Part shown: positions 48,956 through 57,830 of the stretch, piece by piece
How the letters are laid out: the number at the start of each line of letters is the position of its first letter
Numbering within the stretch: the first letter of the stretch is position 1
Assembly: GCA_034933285.1 (NCBI GenBank)
Contig: JAYFNT010000024.1
Location: forward strand, 102,042 to 166,041
Length of the DNA: 64,000 bases
Reading direction: 5' to 3'
Source: RPRC01 sp034933285
GTDB lineage: Bacteria; Desulfobacterota; Desulfuromonadia; Geobacterales; Geobacteraceae
Translations under genes and position numbers: made by a program
Notes under the pieces: model-generated
What the model was told of the DNA's origin: nothing
Databases searched by the model: none
Seen by the model: only the letters and a program-made list of their open reading frames with translations

Positions 48956-50344
48956 TTATTGCATGCAGTTGAACAACCCCAGACACCAGAAGCAGTCTCC
49001 GCACGGGACAGTGCTGGTATAGCAGTCCTGTTCGAATTCTTCGCAATAGATATATTCGCACGGAATAAGATTGCAGTTTGAACAGAACGGGTATTCGTGG
49101 CGAAGCACTTCGTCGCGGAACGACACAAATTCCGGATCGTTCCAGACATTGAAGATTCCCTTGTCGGACACGTTGCCGAACACTTTGGGATTCACGAATT
49201 TCTTCCTGCCGGAGAAGTAGCAGACGAACCGATGCCAGAGAAAGTAGCACGGGTGAACCAAACCGTCCCAGGAGACGAACGCGCCGCCCCCTTCGATGAA
49301 GTCGCAGCGGCGGTCATTTTTCGGCGATACCCCGGGGAGCTTGAGCTCGAGTCCGCACTCTTTCGCAACTTCCGCAGCCTCTTCGAAGATTTTGGTTACA
49401 CGTTCAATTTTCTCGGCTTCCATGGCGAGGAGGTTCTTCACATGCAGGAAGATGTCCTTGGAACGGGCGTCTTCCATCATCTCGTGGACAAATGCGACCA
49501 TCCGCTCCTCTTCTTCCGTGCGCCTGTACTTGCAGAAATAAATAAAGAAATAGTCGCTCATGTCGATGCCCTGGTCATCGGCTTTTTGCTTCCACTCACG
49601 AAACAGCTGCATTGCCTGTTCGGTGTTGCTGTCATATGCAGCCTGGGACACATGTTCGGCATCATAGGGAAGAAGATGTGATACCAGTGCGAAATCCGCG
49701 CCCCGCTTTGCAGACCAACGGAGCACCTCGGGCAACTGGTGCATGTTGTCCTGCATGAGGACGAACTCCACTCCTACGCGGATTCGGGATTCCGGACGAA
49801 GTTTCCTGGCAACAGCCAGCGCGTTGAATGCCTGTGCCAGATCATCCACTTCGCCTCCTTCCCTGATTTTGCGGAATGTTTCCGGACAGATGGCGTCCAG
49901 TGACAGGCAGATCCTGTCCAGTCCCGCATCCAGGAGCGATAAGGCTCTTGCCTCGTCGAGCAGGAGGCCGTTCGACTGGAAGCCGACCCAGCTTCCCGAT
50001 GGCATACTTTCCTTGGCAATGCTGATGAATTCCCCGAGTTGGGGATGAAGGAGCGATTCGCCGATGCCGTTGAGGAGCAGCCCCTCCAAATGCGGAAATG
50101 CGGGAGCCAGCTTCAGGAAAGTATCCCGTGACATGTCGCCTTCTTCAATGCCGTTGCCCCATGACTGCTTGACGCACATCTGGCAGGAAAGGTTGCAGCG
50201 CGTGGTCAGCTCGACAAACAGTTTTGACGGATACTCGCGAAAAGCCGGATGGGAGCCCGGCAGAAGAATCTTGTCTGTAACGGACTGGCAGGGATCGGCT
50301 GTATTGTTTTCCAAGACCTTGTAATGCTGTGTTTCTTTGCTCAT
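48956..50344 (-). CDS. Radical SAM/SPASM putative metalloenzyme maturase
   Basis: 462 aa from ATG 50344. Radical SAM cluster CNLSCQMC near residue 50 (ELTTRCNLSCQMCVKQSW), then GIGESLLHP. The C-terminal part is rich in cysteine: RRCDFIEGGGAFVSWDGLVH PCYFLWHR, then FCSNCNLIPCEYIYCEEFEQ, and CGDCFWCLGLFNCMQ at the end, fitting two auxiliary clusters of the SPASM type. Domain family I know as a putative metalloenzyme maturase; no substrate peptide is adjacent. Its end touches the dispersed repeat copy A. Confidence 0.8.
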   Translation of the reverse strand: MSKETQHYKVLENNTADPCQSVTDKILLPGSHPAFREYPSKLFVELTTRCNLSCQMCVKQSWGNGIEEGDMSRDTFLKLAPAFPHLEGLLLNGIGESLLHPQLGEFISIAKESMPSGSWVGFQSNGLLLDEARALSLLDAGLDRICLSLDAICPETFRKIREGGEVDDLAQAFNALAVARKLRPESRIRVGVEFVLMQDNMHQLPEVLRWSAKRGADFALVSHLLPYDAEHVSQAAYDSNTEQAMQLFREWKQKADDQGIDMSDYFFIYFCKYRRTEEEERMVAFVHEMMEDARSKDIFLHVKNLLAMEAEKIERVTKIFEEAAEVAKECGLELKLPGVSPKNDRRCDFIEGGGAFVSWDGLVHPCYFLWHRFVCYFSGRKKFVNPKVFGNVSDKGIFNVWNDPEFVSFRDEVLRHEYPFCSNCNLIPCEYIYCEEFEQDCYTSTVPCGDCFWCLGLFNCMQ

Positions 50345-50518
50345 TGTTCCTGAATCCTGATTGGAGATTTTGTCGACCGGCAAATCTGACTGCCGCTGCA
50401 AACCATGAAACCGGCGGCCAATTGCAGCCAATTTTCCAATATTAATACATAACTTATTTTCCAGCTATAAAAAATTTTTATAGCGATAACCGGATCTCCT
50501 CTTCACGGATGACTATCC

Positions 50519-50689
50519 CTACAGCACATTCCGGAACCGTACCAGTAAATATAAGCAAACGATCGCGGCGGCAGCCATGGCAATGTCCCGGAACCAGTGG
50601 ATCGGCAGGCCGATTCCGGCCACCCATAGCGGATCGAGAAATACAGTGCAAAGGAAAGAAACCGCACCCGGATTGAGAAACATCTTCAT
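50519..50689 (-). CDS. Small membrane protein downstream of pabB
   Basis: A 56-aa frame from ATG 50689, three bases after the pabB-pabC stop: LNPGAVSFLCTVFLDPLWVA, then GIGLPIHWFRDIAMAAAAIV and CLYLLVRFRNVL. Two hydrophobic segments and a short basic end. Too short for family assignment; tight spacing and coherent hydrophobicity support it being real. Confidence 0.5.
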   Translation of the reverse strand: MKMFLNPGAVSFLCTVFLDPLWVAGIGLPIHWFRDIAMAAAAIVCLYLLVRFRNVL

Positions 50690-50692
50690 GAA

Positions 50693-52453
50693 TCATTCAT
50701 CCCTGAAAAGATATACCCGCCGCCATTTCCGCACTGAATTTATCAGATAGATTTCGTCGGCGGACTTCAGGTCATGGAAGGTGATTATCCCCTCGCGGAT
50801 TTCTCCGGCATTAAGGAGGACTTGGCGGAAAGTACCTGGCAGAAGGCCGCATTCCATCTTTGGAGTAAGCGTTTCCTTACCCCGCAGGATCACTATATTG
50901 TTGTTCGCCCCTTCCGTGATCTCGCCCCGCTCATTGAGAAATATCACATCGAGGCAATCCGGCCTTTTCCCTGCTTCGCGCAGATAGTGGCCCCGATTGC
51001 TGGTCTTGTGATAGAGAAAGGGGTCTGATGAGTCTACCCGTGCCGCGGCAAGACAGATATGACCTGCATCCGGCTTGCTCCCATTTCCCAGTTGTTCTAC
51101 TTCGATGATATAGCTGCCGTCACGGGACAGTTCCAGCCTGACCTTGGATTTTCCCTTAAGCAATCCGCCCTCCTCTACCAGCGACCGTAACACCTTGCCA
51201 CGATCGAAAGCGAAACCGAAATAACCGGCGGATCGCGCGATCCTTTGCAAATGCGGATCAAGCAGGAAATATCCCTGTCCTTCCTCGAAAAGCACGGATT
51301 CGATCAGTGTGAATTCCTGCCGCACCTTCCGGGCAAACAGCCCTTTATCCAGGCACTCGTCATATTCGGCATCCGCACACGAATCCCAGGTAATTCCGCT
51401 GCCGACACCAAGCACACCGGCGCCCTCGTGCTTGTCTATCACGATGGACCTGATGGCCACGCTGAAAAGCGCCTCTTCCATTCCGGGAGACATGTAACCG
51501 ATGCATCCGGTATAGAGGCCCCGTGGTGAATCCTCCAGTTCTGCGATGATCTCCATGGAGCGCTTCTTCGGCGCCCCGGTCACCGAACCGCAGGGGAAAA
51601 GAGCCTGCAGCAACCCCGTGAAACCGGTGCCGGGCTTAATCTCTGAAGTGACAGTTGAAGTCATCTGGTGCACGGTCTCGAAGGATTCCACGTCAAATAG
51701 CGATGTGGTGGTTACGGTTCCGTTGCGGGAAATCCGCCCAAGGTCGTTCCGCAGCAGATCAACGATCATCAGGTTTTCGGCCCGTTCCTTGGCGCTCTCC
51801 CTCAGTTGGCGGGCAAGCAGCTCGTCCTCCTCGGTCCACCTCCCCCGGGGAGCGGTCCCCTTCATGGGGCGGACGGTCAGCACACCCCGGTCCAGGCGGA
51901 AAAAGAGCTCCGGCGAAACAGAAAGAATGCTGTATCGGCCAAGGTCCAGATAGGCGCTGTAGCTGGTGTGCTGGGAACGGCACAGGTCCCGGTAAAAGGG
52001 GAAAGGGCTGCCGGAGAAGCGGAATTTCAGCGGCATGGTGAAATTAACCTGGTAGCAATCCCCGGCTGCGATGTATTCCCTGATTGCAGTTACACCATCC
52101 GGGTATGCTTCCGCAGACAAGGACGGCTTCCAGTCATGGGTCTCGTAGCACTTCTGCCCCTCGGTTTCCGGCAGCGGCATCACGGTCCGTTTTGCAAAGA
52201 TGCCGAACCACAAAAGCGGCAAAGCGCCGGCAGGCCGAGTGGTCAGGTCCGGGTCTATCCCGGAAGCGGCCTCGTAGCAGAGGAACCCTGCTGCATGTTG
52301 CCCGGCGGCCACTGCCGCCTCGATTCTCTGCAACGCGGGGAAAACCTCGCCAAGGGATCCGGCAGATATCTCCTTGACAAGGCAGGAGAATTTCGTGGCC
52401 GTCGGATTCGGCCCCCGGTGCGATTCGAACAGCATTTCCCCGACGGGGATCAC
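50693..52453 (-). CDS. pabB: Aminodeoxychorismate synthase component I fused to 4-amino-4-deoxychorismate lyase
   Basis: 586 aa from GTG 52453 (GTGA overlap with the upstream gene; ATG seven codons in is possible). Residues ~1-375 are chorismate-binding PabB: VSPELFFRLDRGVLTVRPMK, GSVTGAPKKRSMEII and IRSIVIDK. Residues ~385-586 are a PabC-type PLP lyase (LNERGEITEGANNNIVILRG, LLPGTFRQVLL). One protein therefore turns chorismate plus ammonia to p-aminobenzoate for folate. The glutamine amidotransferase PabA is elsewhere. Confidence 0.92.
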   Translation of the reverse strand: MIPVGEMLFESHRGPNPTATKFSCLVKEISAGSLGEVFPALQRIEAAVAAGQHAAGFLCYEAASGIDPDLTTRPAGALPLLWFGIFAKRTVMPLPETEGQKCYETHDWKPSLSAEAYPDGVTAIREYIAAGDCYQVNFTMPLKFRFSGSPFPFYRDLCRSQHTSYSAYLDLGRYSILSVSPELFFRLDRGVLTVRPMKGTAPRGRWTEEDELLARQLRESAKERAENLMIVDLLRNDLGRISRNGTVTTTSLFDVESFETVHQMTSTVTSEIKPGTGFTGLLQALFPCGSVTGAPKKRSMEIIAELEDSPRGLYTGCIGYMSPGMEEALFSVAIRSIVIDKHEGAGVLGVGSGITWDSCADAEYDECLDKGLFARKVRQEFTLIESVLFEEGQGYFLLDPHLQRIARSAGYFGFAFDRGKVLRSLVEEGGLLKGKSKVRLELSRDGSYIIEVEQLGNGSKPDAGHICLAAARVDSSDPFLYHKTSNRGHYLREAGKRPDCLDVIFLNERGEITEGANNNIVILRGKETLTPKMECGLLPGTFRQVLLNAGEIREGIITFHDLKSADEIYLINSVRKWRRVYLFRDE

Positions 52454-53307
52454 TTAATCCCTCCCCTGCAAATATCAGAGATCGAACATTTGAGACACGC
52501 CTCTTTGTTTTTGCCGTCGCAACCTTCCGATATGCCCAGGTGGCAAATGGAAAAATCGTACTTGACCGGGTCTAGCGGGTCCAGTTGCCTGAGCGCCGCC
52601 GTCACCTCCCGGGCCATGCGCCAGTCCGCCTGGCGGCGTGAAGTGAACCCGAGAAAACCCGAGATCCTCTGGATGTGTGCGTCGACCGGAATAATGAGCT
52701 GTGCCGGCGAAACCGACTTCCACAGTCCGAGGTCGATGCCGTCGGCTGGACGTACCATCCATCGCAGATACATGCAGAGCCGCTTGCAGGCGCTTCCTCC
52801 TGCCGGTGAGGGGAAAAACAGCGGGAAGTAAGAGTTTGCCGGGATGCCGGCGGCGCCGAAAACCTCTGAATAATCGAGCCGCAGCACTGCGGAAACAAAC
52901 TCCGTCAAGCTTGGCGCTATGTCCGGAGCATCCGGATCGTAACCGGCAAGGAAATACTCCTGGATGGAATCCGATTCCTCTATCATCGTTCTGACTGCCA
53001 GGAACAACGCACACAGGTCGCGAAAGTCATGGAAGCGGTATTTGAAACCGGCAAATTCCTTCAGCGCCGCTGCCGGATCGAAATTTTCCAGATAGCGGCG
53101 AGGAGAAGGGGACATCCTGGCGAAGATCGACTCCAGGCTGGCCAGGATCGCCTTCACATTGCCGTAAGCCAGGGAGGACGCGATGAGGCCCACGACCTCA
53201 CGGTCTTGAGGGTCTTCATATCTGTGGCAGAATGACAACGGGTCATTGGCCAGGTGCGCAGTGGAACGGCTTTCGTACAGCCGGTCCAGGATGGTCTTGA
53301 TATCCAT
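52450..53307 (-). CDS. TIGR02757/DUF2400 family protein
   Basis: 285 aa. HhH-GPD-related family: IASSLAYGNVKAILASLESI, PVDAHIQRISGFLGFTSRRQ and a C-terminal cluster motif CDGKNKEACLKCSISDIC reminiscent of the endonuclease III iron-sulfur loop. Known as a conserved family without firm function, suspected to act on nucleic acids. Overlaps the PabB gene by four bases. Confidence 0.88.
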   Translation of the reverse strand: MDIKTILDRLYESRSTAHLANDPLSFCHRYEDPQDREVVGLIASSLAYGNVKAILASLESIFARMSPSPRRYLENFDPAAALKEFAGFKYRFHDFRDLCALFLAVRTMIEESDSIQEYFLAGYDPDAPDIAPSLTEFVSAVLRLDYSEVFGAAGIPANSYFPLFFPSPAGGSACKRLCMYLRWMVRPADGIDLGLWKSVSPAQLIIPVDAHIQRISGFLGFTSRRQADWRMAREVTAALRQLDPLDPVKYDFSICHLGISEGCDGKNKEACLKCSISDICRGGIK

Positions 53308-53425
53308 ATAATATTCCTTCGAATATGCTTGCCGACAGGCAAACAGAATAGCACAGAACAGGAAATTTTTCAGGAAAGCGGGTGACGGGAGGATGGATAC
53401 GGCAGCATCGGCAAAGGACTTCCGG

Positions 53426-53875
53426 CTAGGCTTTTTTCGGGCTTTCCAGGATGAAAGTTACCGGTCCGTCGTTTTCCAGGCTGACCTTCATGTCAGCCTG
53501 GAAAACACCGGTTGCGACAGGAACCCCAATGTTACGGCTTTCAGCGATGAACAATTCGTACAGACGGTTCGCTTCTTCGGGAGCTGCCGCGCTGTCAAAG
53601 GAAGGACGGCGTCCCTTGGAGCAGTTCCCGGCCAGGGTGAACTGTGACACGGCCAGGATCTCTCCACATATATCCCTGACAGAAAGATTCATCTTGCCGG
53701 CGTCGTCTTCGAAAATGCGCAGGTTGGCGATCTTTTCCGCCAGCCAGGTCGCGTCCCGCTCCATGTCGCCCTTCTCGACCCCGAGCAGCACCAGGGTGCC
53801 CTTGCCTATGGAACCCACTATTGAGCCGTCGACCTTGACGGATGCATTGAGGACTCGTTGGATGACCGCTTTCAC
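53426..53875 (-). CDS. dtd: D-aminoacyl-tRNA deacylase
   Basis: 149 aa, full length. Starts MKAVIQRVLNASVKVDGSIV; active-site SQFTLAGNCSKGRRPSFDSA and the Gly-cisPro-like segment near the end (FQADMKVSLENDGPVTFILE). Frees tRNAs from D-amino acids and glycine mischarging. Stand-alone reading frame after the TIGR02757/PabB group, same strand. Confidence 0.95.
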   Translation of the reverse strand: MKAVIQRVLNASVKVDGSIVGSIGKGTLVLLGVEKGDMERDATWLAEKIANLRIFEDDAGKMNLSVRDICGEILAVSQFTLAGNCSKGRRPSFDSAAAPEEANRLYELFIAESRNIGVPVATGVFQADMKVSLENDGPVTFILESPKKA

Positions 53876-53957
53876 AGGGTAATTACTCCCGATTAAAATA
53901 ATGCAAGGATGATTGCCCCCACAAGAAAAGATCCTGGTAACAATGTCGGATTGAAGT

Positions 53958-55238
53958 CTATGCTGAAAGATCGCTGCATTTGATGTCTTGATTTTTAGAT
54001 ATGCCTCTGACTATTATTACAATAGACATTATCACCAGTATTAATATATTGATAACCACAGCAATGCTGATATCAGATGTGCCAGCATCAGAGACAATAC
54101 CTCTAAGCATGCGATAATCTTTGGGTATTAGCAGTAGCGCAAACAATATCGAATATGTGATGTCAAATTTGTCGCTGTTTTTTTCGTTGATGAACAATGC
54201 CAATGGCAAGTAAAGATACAATAATTTGTAATCTGCTGACAAGTGTGGAAACAACAACATTATTGAGACCAGCAAAAACACTTTTTCCCACAGTTTCAGG
54301 TTTACTTTATACAAATAGATAGACAAGCCAATAAACAAGGCAAATGCCATGTAACTATATATTGCGAGCAACTGTCCGATATTCACCGACCCAATAAGCC
54401 CAAATTTAATCAACACTATTTTTATCAGAGTATACAAACTTACGCCACGCTGGACCAAGGCGTTGGCTTGAATCATTTGCGAGGTGTTAACAGCGCCTAC
54501 ATGATTAATAAAATATCCTGCATTTTTTATCAATCCTCCCTTAAGGAGGGCCATGCTTATCGTGGTAATTATAACTGCATAAAACACAACCAATACAACA
54601 GATTTATATCTTCGCGCACTGATCAGCAATGAAAGAAACACTGCAGGGAAAGCCTTTATAGCTATCGCAGCAGACAAAGCCAAAGAACTCAATTTTTCGT
54701 GTTTTTCAAAGCAACACAAAAACAGAAACATCATCACAAGCATTATACTTTCTACATTACCCCTGTCGAATGTGAATTGTATCGGATAGGTAAGAAAAGC
54801 AAAAGTAAATATATATCGGACATGATCTAGTATATTATTGCACCTTGTGAATCTGGCAACAATTATTACTATGGGCACATATGCAGCAAGATTGAATATC
54901 AAGAACGCTATTGATGGTTTAAGGAATGTTAGCGGATATAGTAACAGATGAATAAATGGATAGTAATTGCTATGGAATAGATAATTGCAGAAATAAGGAT
55001 CGAGACCTGTTGTCTGATTCAAGGGATGGTAAAAATCATTAAATCTGTCAATAGGCAAAAAAAGGAAGGTATTATGAGGGTAATTTTCCCCAAGGTAAAC
55101 ACCATGAATATAATGATAAAATACGGCACCAGCAAACCCTATTATTATTATTAGACTTATTAGATTTAACTTGGTTTCTTTATTCGTAACAGCATCGCTA
55201 CAGTTGCCCACTGGATTTAATTGCTTCTCTTCCATCAA
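53958..55238 (-). CDS. GT87-like (DUF2029) polytopic glycosyltransferase
   Basis: 426 aa, about ten to eleven helices. Motifs of GT-C polyprenol-phosphate-mannose-type transferases: an acidic residue in the first outer loop (LPIDRFNDFYHP), YPFIHLLLYP, and TFDRGNVESIMLVMMFLFLC with Asp/Arg/Gly typical of DUF2029. Strongly AT-rich compared with the operons to the left. Would add a sugar from a lipid carrier on the outer face. Directly follows the GT2/GtrA genes on the same strand. Confidence 0.75.
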   Translation of the reverse strand: MMEEKQLNPVGNCSDAVTNKETKLNLISLIIIIGFAGAVFYHYIHGVYLGENYPHNTFLFLPIDRFNDFYHPLNQTTGLDPYFCNYLFHSNYYPFIHLLLYPLTFLKPSIAFLIFNLAAYVPIVIIVARFTRCNNILDHVRYIFTFAFLTYPIQFTFDRGNVESIMLVMMFLFLCCFEKHEKLSSLALSAAIAIKAFPAVFLSLLISARRYKSVVLVVFYAVIITTISMALLKGGLIKNAGYFINHVGAVNTSQMIQANALVQRGVSLYTLIKIVLIKFGLIGSVNIGQLLAIYSYMAFALFIGLSIYLYKVNLKLWEKVFLLVSIMLLFPHLSADYKLLYLYLPLALFINEKNSDKFDITYSILFALLLIPKDYRMLRGIVSDAGTSDISIAVVINILILVIMSIVIIVRGISKNQDIKCSDLSA

Positions 55239-55277
55239 TATTCCTTTTTAGTGGTGTCAATGCCTCCCAGGTCATTC

Positions 55278-56237
55278 TCAATCAACATTGTTGAATCCGA
55301 TCTTTTCGGCAACTACATATAACGGCCTTTTCTTGGTTTCCCGATGTATTCTTCCAATGTACTCGCCAAGAAGACCAATAGAAAGAAGCTGGATCCCGCC
55401 AAGGAAAAGGACCACTACCAATAGGGATGTCCAACCCTGTATCGTTGATGAGGGACTGGTTATTTTAGAATAAATGAGCCAAATAATCATCGCGAACGAT
55501 GTAATTGTGCAGAGGATGCCCAATTTACTGGAAATACGAAGCGGCCTGTCTGAAAACCCCGTAATGCCGTCAAAAGCAAATTTCAACATTTTTCTGAGGT
55601 TGAACTTGGTTTCACCGGCATAGCGGCTATCTCTATCATACGAGAGCGCAAATTGAGGGAATCCTACCCAGCTGACCAGCCCGCGGATGTACCTGTTTTC
55701 TTCTCGAATGCTGCACAACGCATCAACCACAACGCGATCCATCAGCCTGAAGTCACCGGCATCAAGAGGCAGATGCACATCACTCAGATAATTGATGCAG
55801 CGATAGAAAACACGCGCCGTAATAAGCTTGAACGCGCTCTCCCCCTTACGTGAGTTGCGTACTCCGTAAACAACCTTATAACCGTCCTGCCACTTGGCAA
55901 ACATCTCGGGAATAACTTCGGGAGGATCCTGCAAATCTCCGTCAATAACAACCACGGCATCTCCCTGAGCATGATCTATCCCTGCCGTGATCGCAACCTG
56001 GTGACCGAAATTGCGGGAAAAACCAATGACCCGTATCGAGTTGTCGTCCCGGCTCAACTGACGCAGCAAGTCCAGGGAACGGTCCGTACTGCCGTCATTC
56101 ACAAAAATCAGTTCGTACTTGGCCGCCGAAGCGAGTTGCTCCATCACGCCCTTCAACCTGTCGTAAAATTGAGGTAGCGTGTCTTCTTCGAAATATATAG
56201 GCACCACAATCGACAACATGGGAAGTACGGTAGTCAT
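55278..56237 (-). CDS. GT2 glycosyltransferase, DPMS/GtrB type
   Basis: 319 aa. GT-A fold (~1-230): VPIYFEEDTLP, FVNDGSTDRS and DGDLQDPPEVIPEMF, then two C-terminal membrane helices. Resembles GtrB/ArnC/Dpm1 proteins that load a sugar onto undecaprenyl phosphate. Paired with the GtrA-like flippase candidate 54 bases upstream, a classic GtrA-GtrB set for modifying O-antigen or other glycans in the periplasm. Confidence 0.9.
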   Translation of the reverse strand: MTTVLPMLSIVVPIYFEEDTLPQFYDRLKGVMEQLASAAKYELIFVNDGSTDRSLDLLRQLSRDDNSIRVIGFSRNFGHQVAITAGIDHAQGDAVVVIDGDLQDPPEVIPEMFAKWQDGYKVVYGVRNSRKGESAFKLITARVFYRCINYLSDVHLPLDAGDFRLMDRVVVDALCSIREENRYIRGLVSWVGFPQFALSYDRDSRYAGETKFNLRKMLKFAFDGITGFSDRPLRISSKLGILCTITSFAMIIWLIYSKITSPSSTIQGWTSLLVVVLFLGGIQLLSIGLLGEYIGRIHRETKKRPLYVVAEKIGFNNVD

Positions 56238-56291
56238 ACAAAATCTCCGGCATAACTAGTCAGTAATTCGCCATCGGGAAACTTGATGGCT

Positions 56292-56714
56292 TCAGCGAAA
56301 AACAATGATTCTCAGCAAGGCATATGAAAACAATGCATTTATGGGCAACGACAACAAACCGGCCAAATATGGTGAAAAATGGACGACATCGATCAATATC
56401 CACGCCAATGCCAGGCTGAATAAATAAAGCAAGCCGTATGTGGCAATATAGTAAAAGAAGGTATGTTTCTTGGTAGGACAATCGAAAACAAATCTTCTTG
56501 TTACAAAATAATTGAAAAACACACCGGTTACAAGAGACATCAGACCTGCGACAGAATAATGCAAACCCAGGTAAATATATGCGCAGAAAAAACCATAACC
56601 GGCACCGGTATTTATCACGCCGACCACGCAGTATTTCAGAAATCTGAGCCCTTCGCTGGAAAGCAGAAAGTACATTTGCTGTTTCAGTTTGGCACTGCAA
56701 AAAATGGAATTCAT
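56292..56714 (-). CDS. GtrA-family membrane protein
   Basis: 140 aa with four helices and the family pattern FLKYCVVGVINTGAGYGFFC near residue 25 and YFVTRRFVF. GtrA proteins are thought to flip undecaprenyl-phosphate-linked sugars. Lies between a GT2 gene (4-base overlap upstream) and the GtrB-like gene. Confidence 0.88.
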   Translation of the reverse strand: MNSIFCSAKLKQQMYFLLSSEGLRFLKYCVVGVINTGAGYGFFCAYIYLGLHYSVAGLMSLVTGVFFNYFVTRRFVFDCPTKKHTFFYYIATYGLLYLFSLALAWILIDVVHFSPYLAGLLSLPINALFSYALLRIIVFR

Positions 56715-57517
56715 CGTCTTATCTTGTCCAGATAAAAATAAAATAAAGATTTTCTGACATAATTCATGTAATGATTAGTTCGCATCACGGCCCTTTCGAA
56801 TCTATTAAGGTGTATATTATACTTATTCGCAAGTTGAATATATTCTTCCATCAACGTATCATATTTTCTTGCGGTATTATTGTAACCGTGAAACCTTAAA
56901 GCAAACAGGCTGTCCGGCAAATAATATATTTTCTGATTTTTCCCTATCCATATAGAAAAATCTATATCACTTGTGTGATAATATTCATCAGAATAAGTAA
57001 ACTCCCGTATGGCAGATGTCCTGATCAGGAGTGGTATGCTGTATAAATTTCTTCCGCTGATTATTGATTTTTTTGCAATAAGGTTACTTTCTATTTCACC
57101 GCTATACCCTGTGCTTTTTTTGGTAATCGGTCTGTTGCAGGCGTCCACAAACATCATGTCACAATAGACGACAGGATATTCAGGATTTGCTTCCAGTACG
57201 CTGACTCCAATTTCTAAAGCTCTGTCATCATAAAAGTAATCGTCATGACATATACCCATGAAATATTTAGTCTTTATCATACGCAGGCAATCGTTGCCAT
57301 TGTTTAGCATACCAGTGTTGCGCGGTTTTTCGATCAATTTAATTCTTTTGTCATTCATATATCTTTTGACAATTTCCACTGTATTGTCAGTCGATTTATT
57401 GTCTGATACAATGATTTCATAATTCTTGTAAGTTTGGCTCAGTATTGAGTCTATTGCACATTCAATAAAATTTGCACCATTATAAACGGGAATATATACA
57501 GTAATTTTTTCAGACAT
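56711..57517 (-). CDS. GT2 family glycosyltransferase
   Basis: 268 aa. GT-A signature: ITVYIPVYNGANFIECAIDS, VSDNKSTDNT, RNTGMLNNGNDCLRM and a DDYFYDD-type DXD (GICHDDYFYDDRALE). No membrane helix. AT-rich. First gene of the four-gene GT2-GtrA-GtrB-GT87 block; repeat copy B lies just upstream, where a promoter would be expected. Confidence 0.88.
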   Translation of the reverse strand: MSEKITVYIPVYNGANFIECAIDSILSQTYKNYEIIVSDNKSTDNTVEIVKRYMNDKRIKLIEKPRNTGMLNNGNDCLRMIKTKYFMGICHDDYFYDDRALEIGVSVLEANPEYPVVYCDMMFVDACNRPITKKSTGYSGEIESNLIAKKSIISGRNLYSIPLLIRTSAIREFTYSDEYYHTSDIDFSIWIGKNQKIYYLPDSLFALRFHGYNNTARKYDTLMEEYIQLANKYNIHLNRFERAVMRTNHYMNYVRKSLFYFYLDKIRR

Positions 57518-57546
57518 ACCTATCCTTAACAGCAGTTACTTACCTA

Positions 57547-57688
57547 GTTTCCATCCGGAAACGGTCTTTTTCCCCCCTGGCGGTGTCAACCAGCGAGGTT
57601 GCTTGTGCGACATACTGCAGTATGCCTCCGCGCAACCTCTTGGTTTCCTTGCAAGAACAAAAAAAATCCTCGTTTCCGGTCTGGAAAC
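57547..57688. repeat. Dispersed ~142-bp palindromic element, copy B
   Basis: From GTTTCCATCCGGAAAC to GTTTCCGGTCTGGAAAC, with AAAAAAATCCTCG before the right end and a GTGCGACATACTGCAGTATG core. Inverted relative to copy A at 48815-48955. Terminal TTTCC..GGAAA units are the same as those in the hemC/cobA-hemD gap. It lies between two polysaccharide operons. Confidence 0.75.
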
Positions 57689-57830
57689 TTTGTCAGTTCC
57701 AATCCGGGCTTTCCGGATGGACACTACCTAGACTTCGTTTTATTAATCAAAATATGCGAAGGTCAATATGCCGACACAAAACCATAAGTCATTCAAGCTA
57801 ATATCATAATAAAATATGATATCGGGATGA

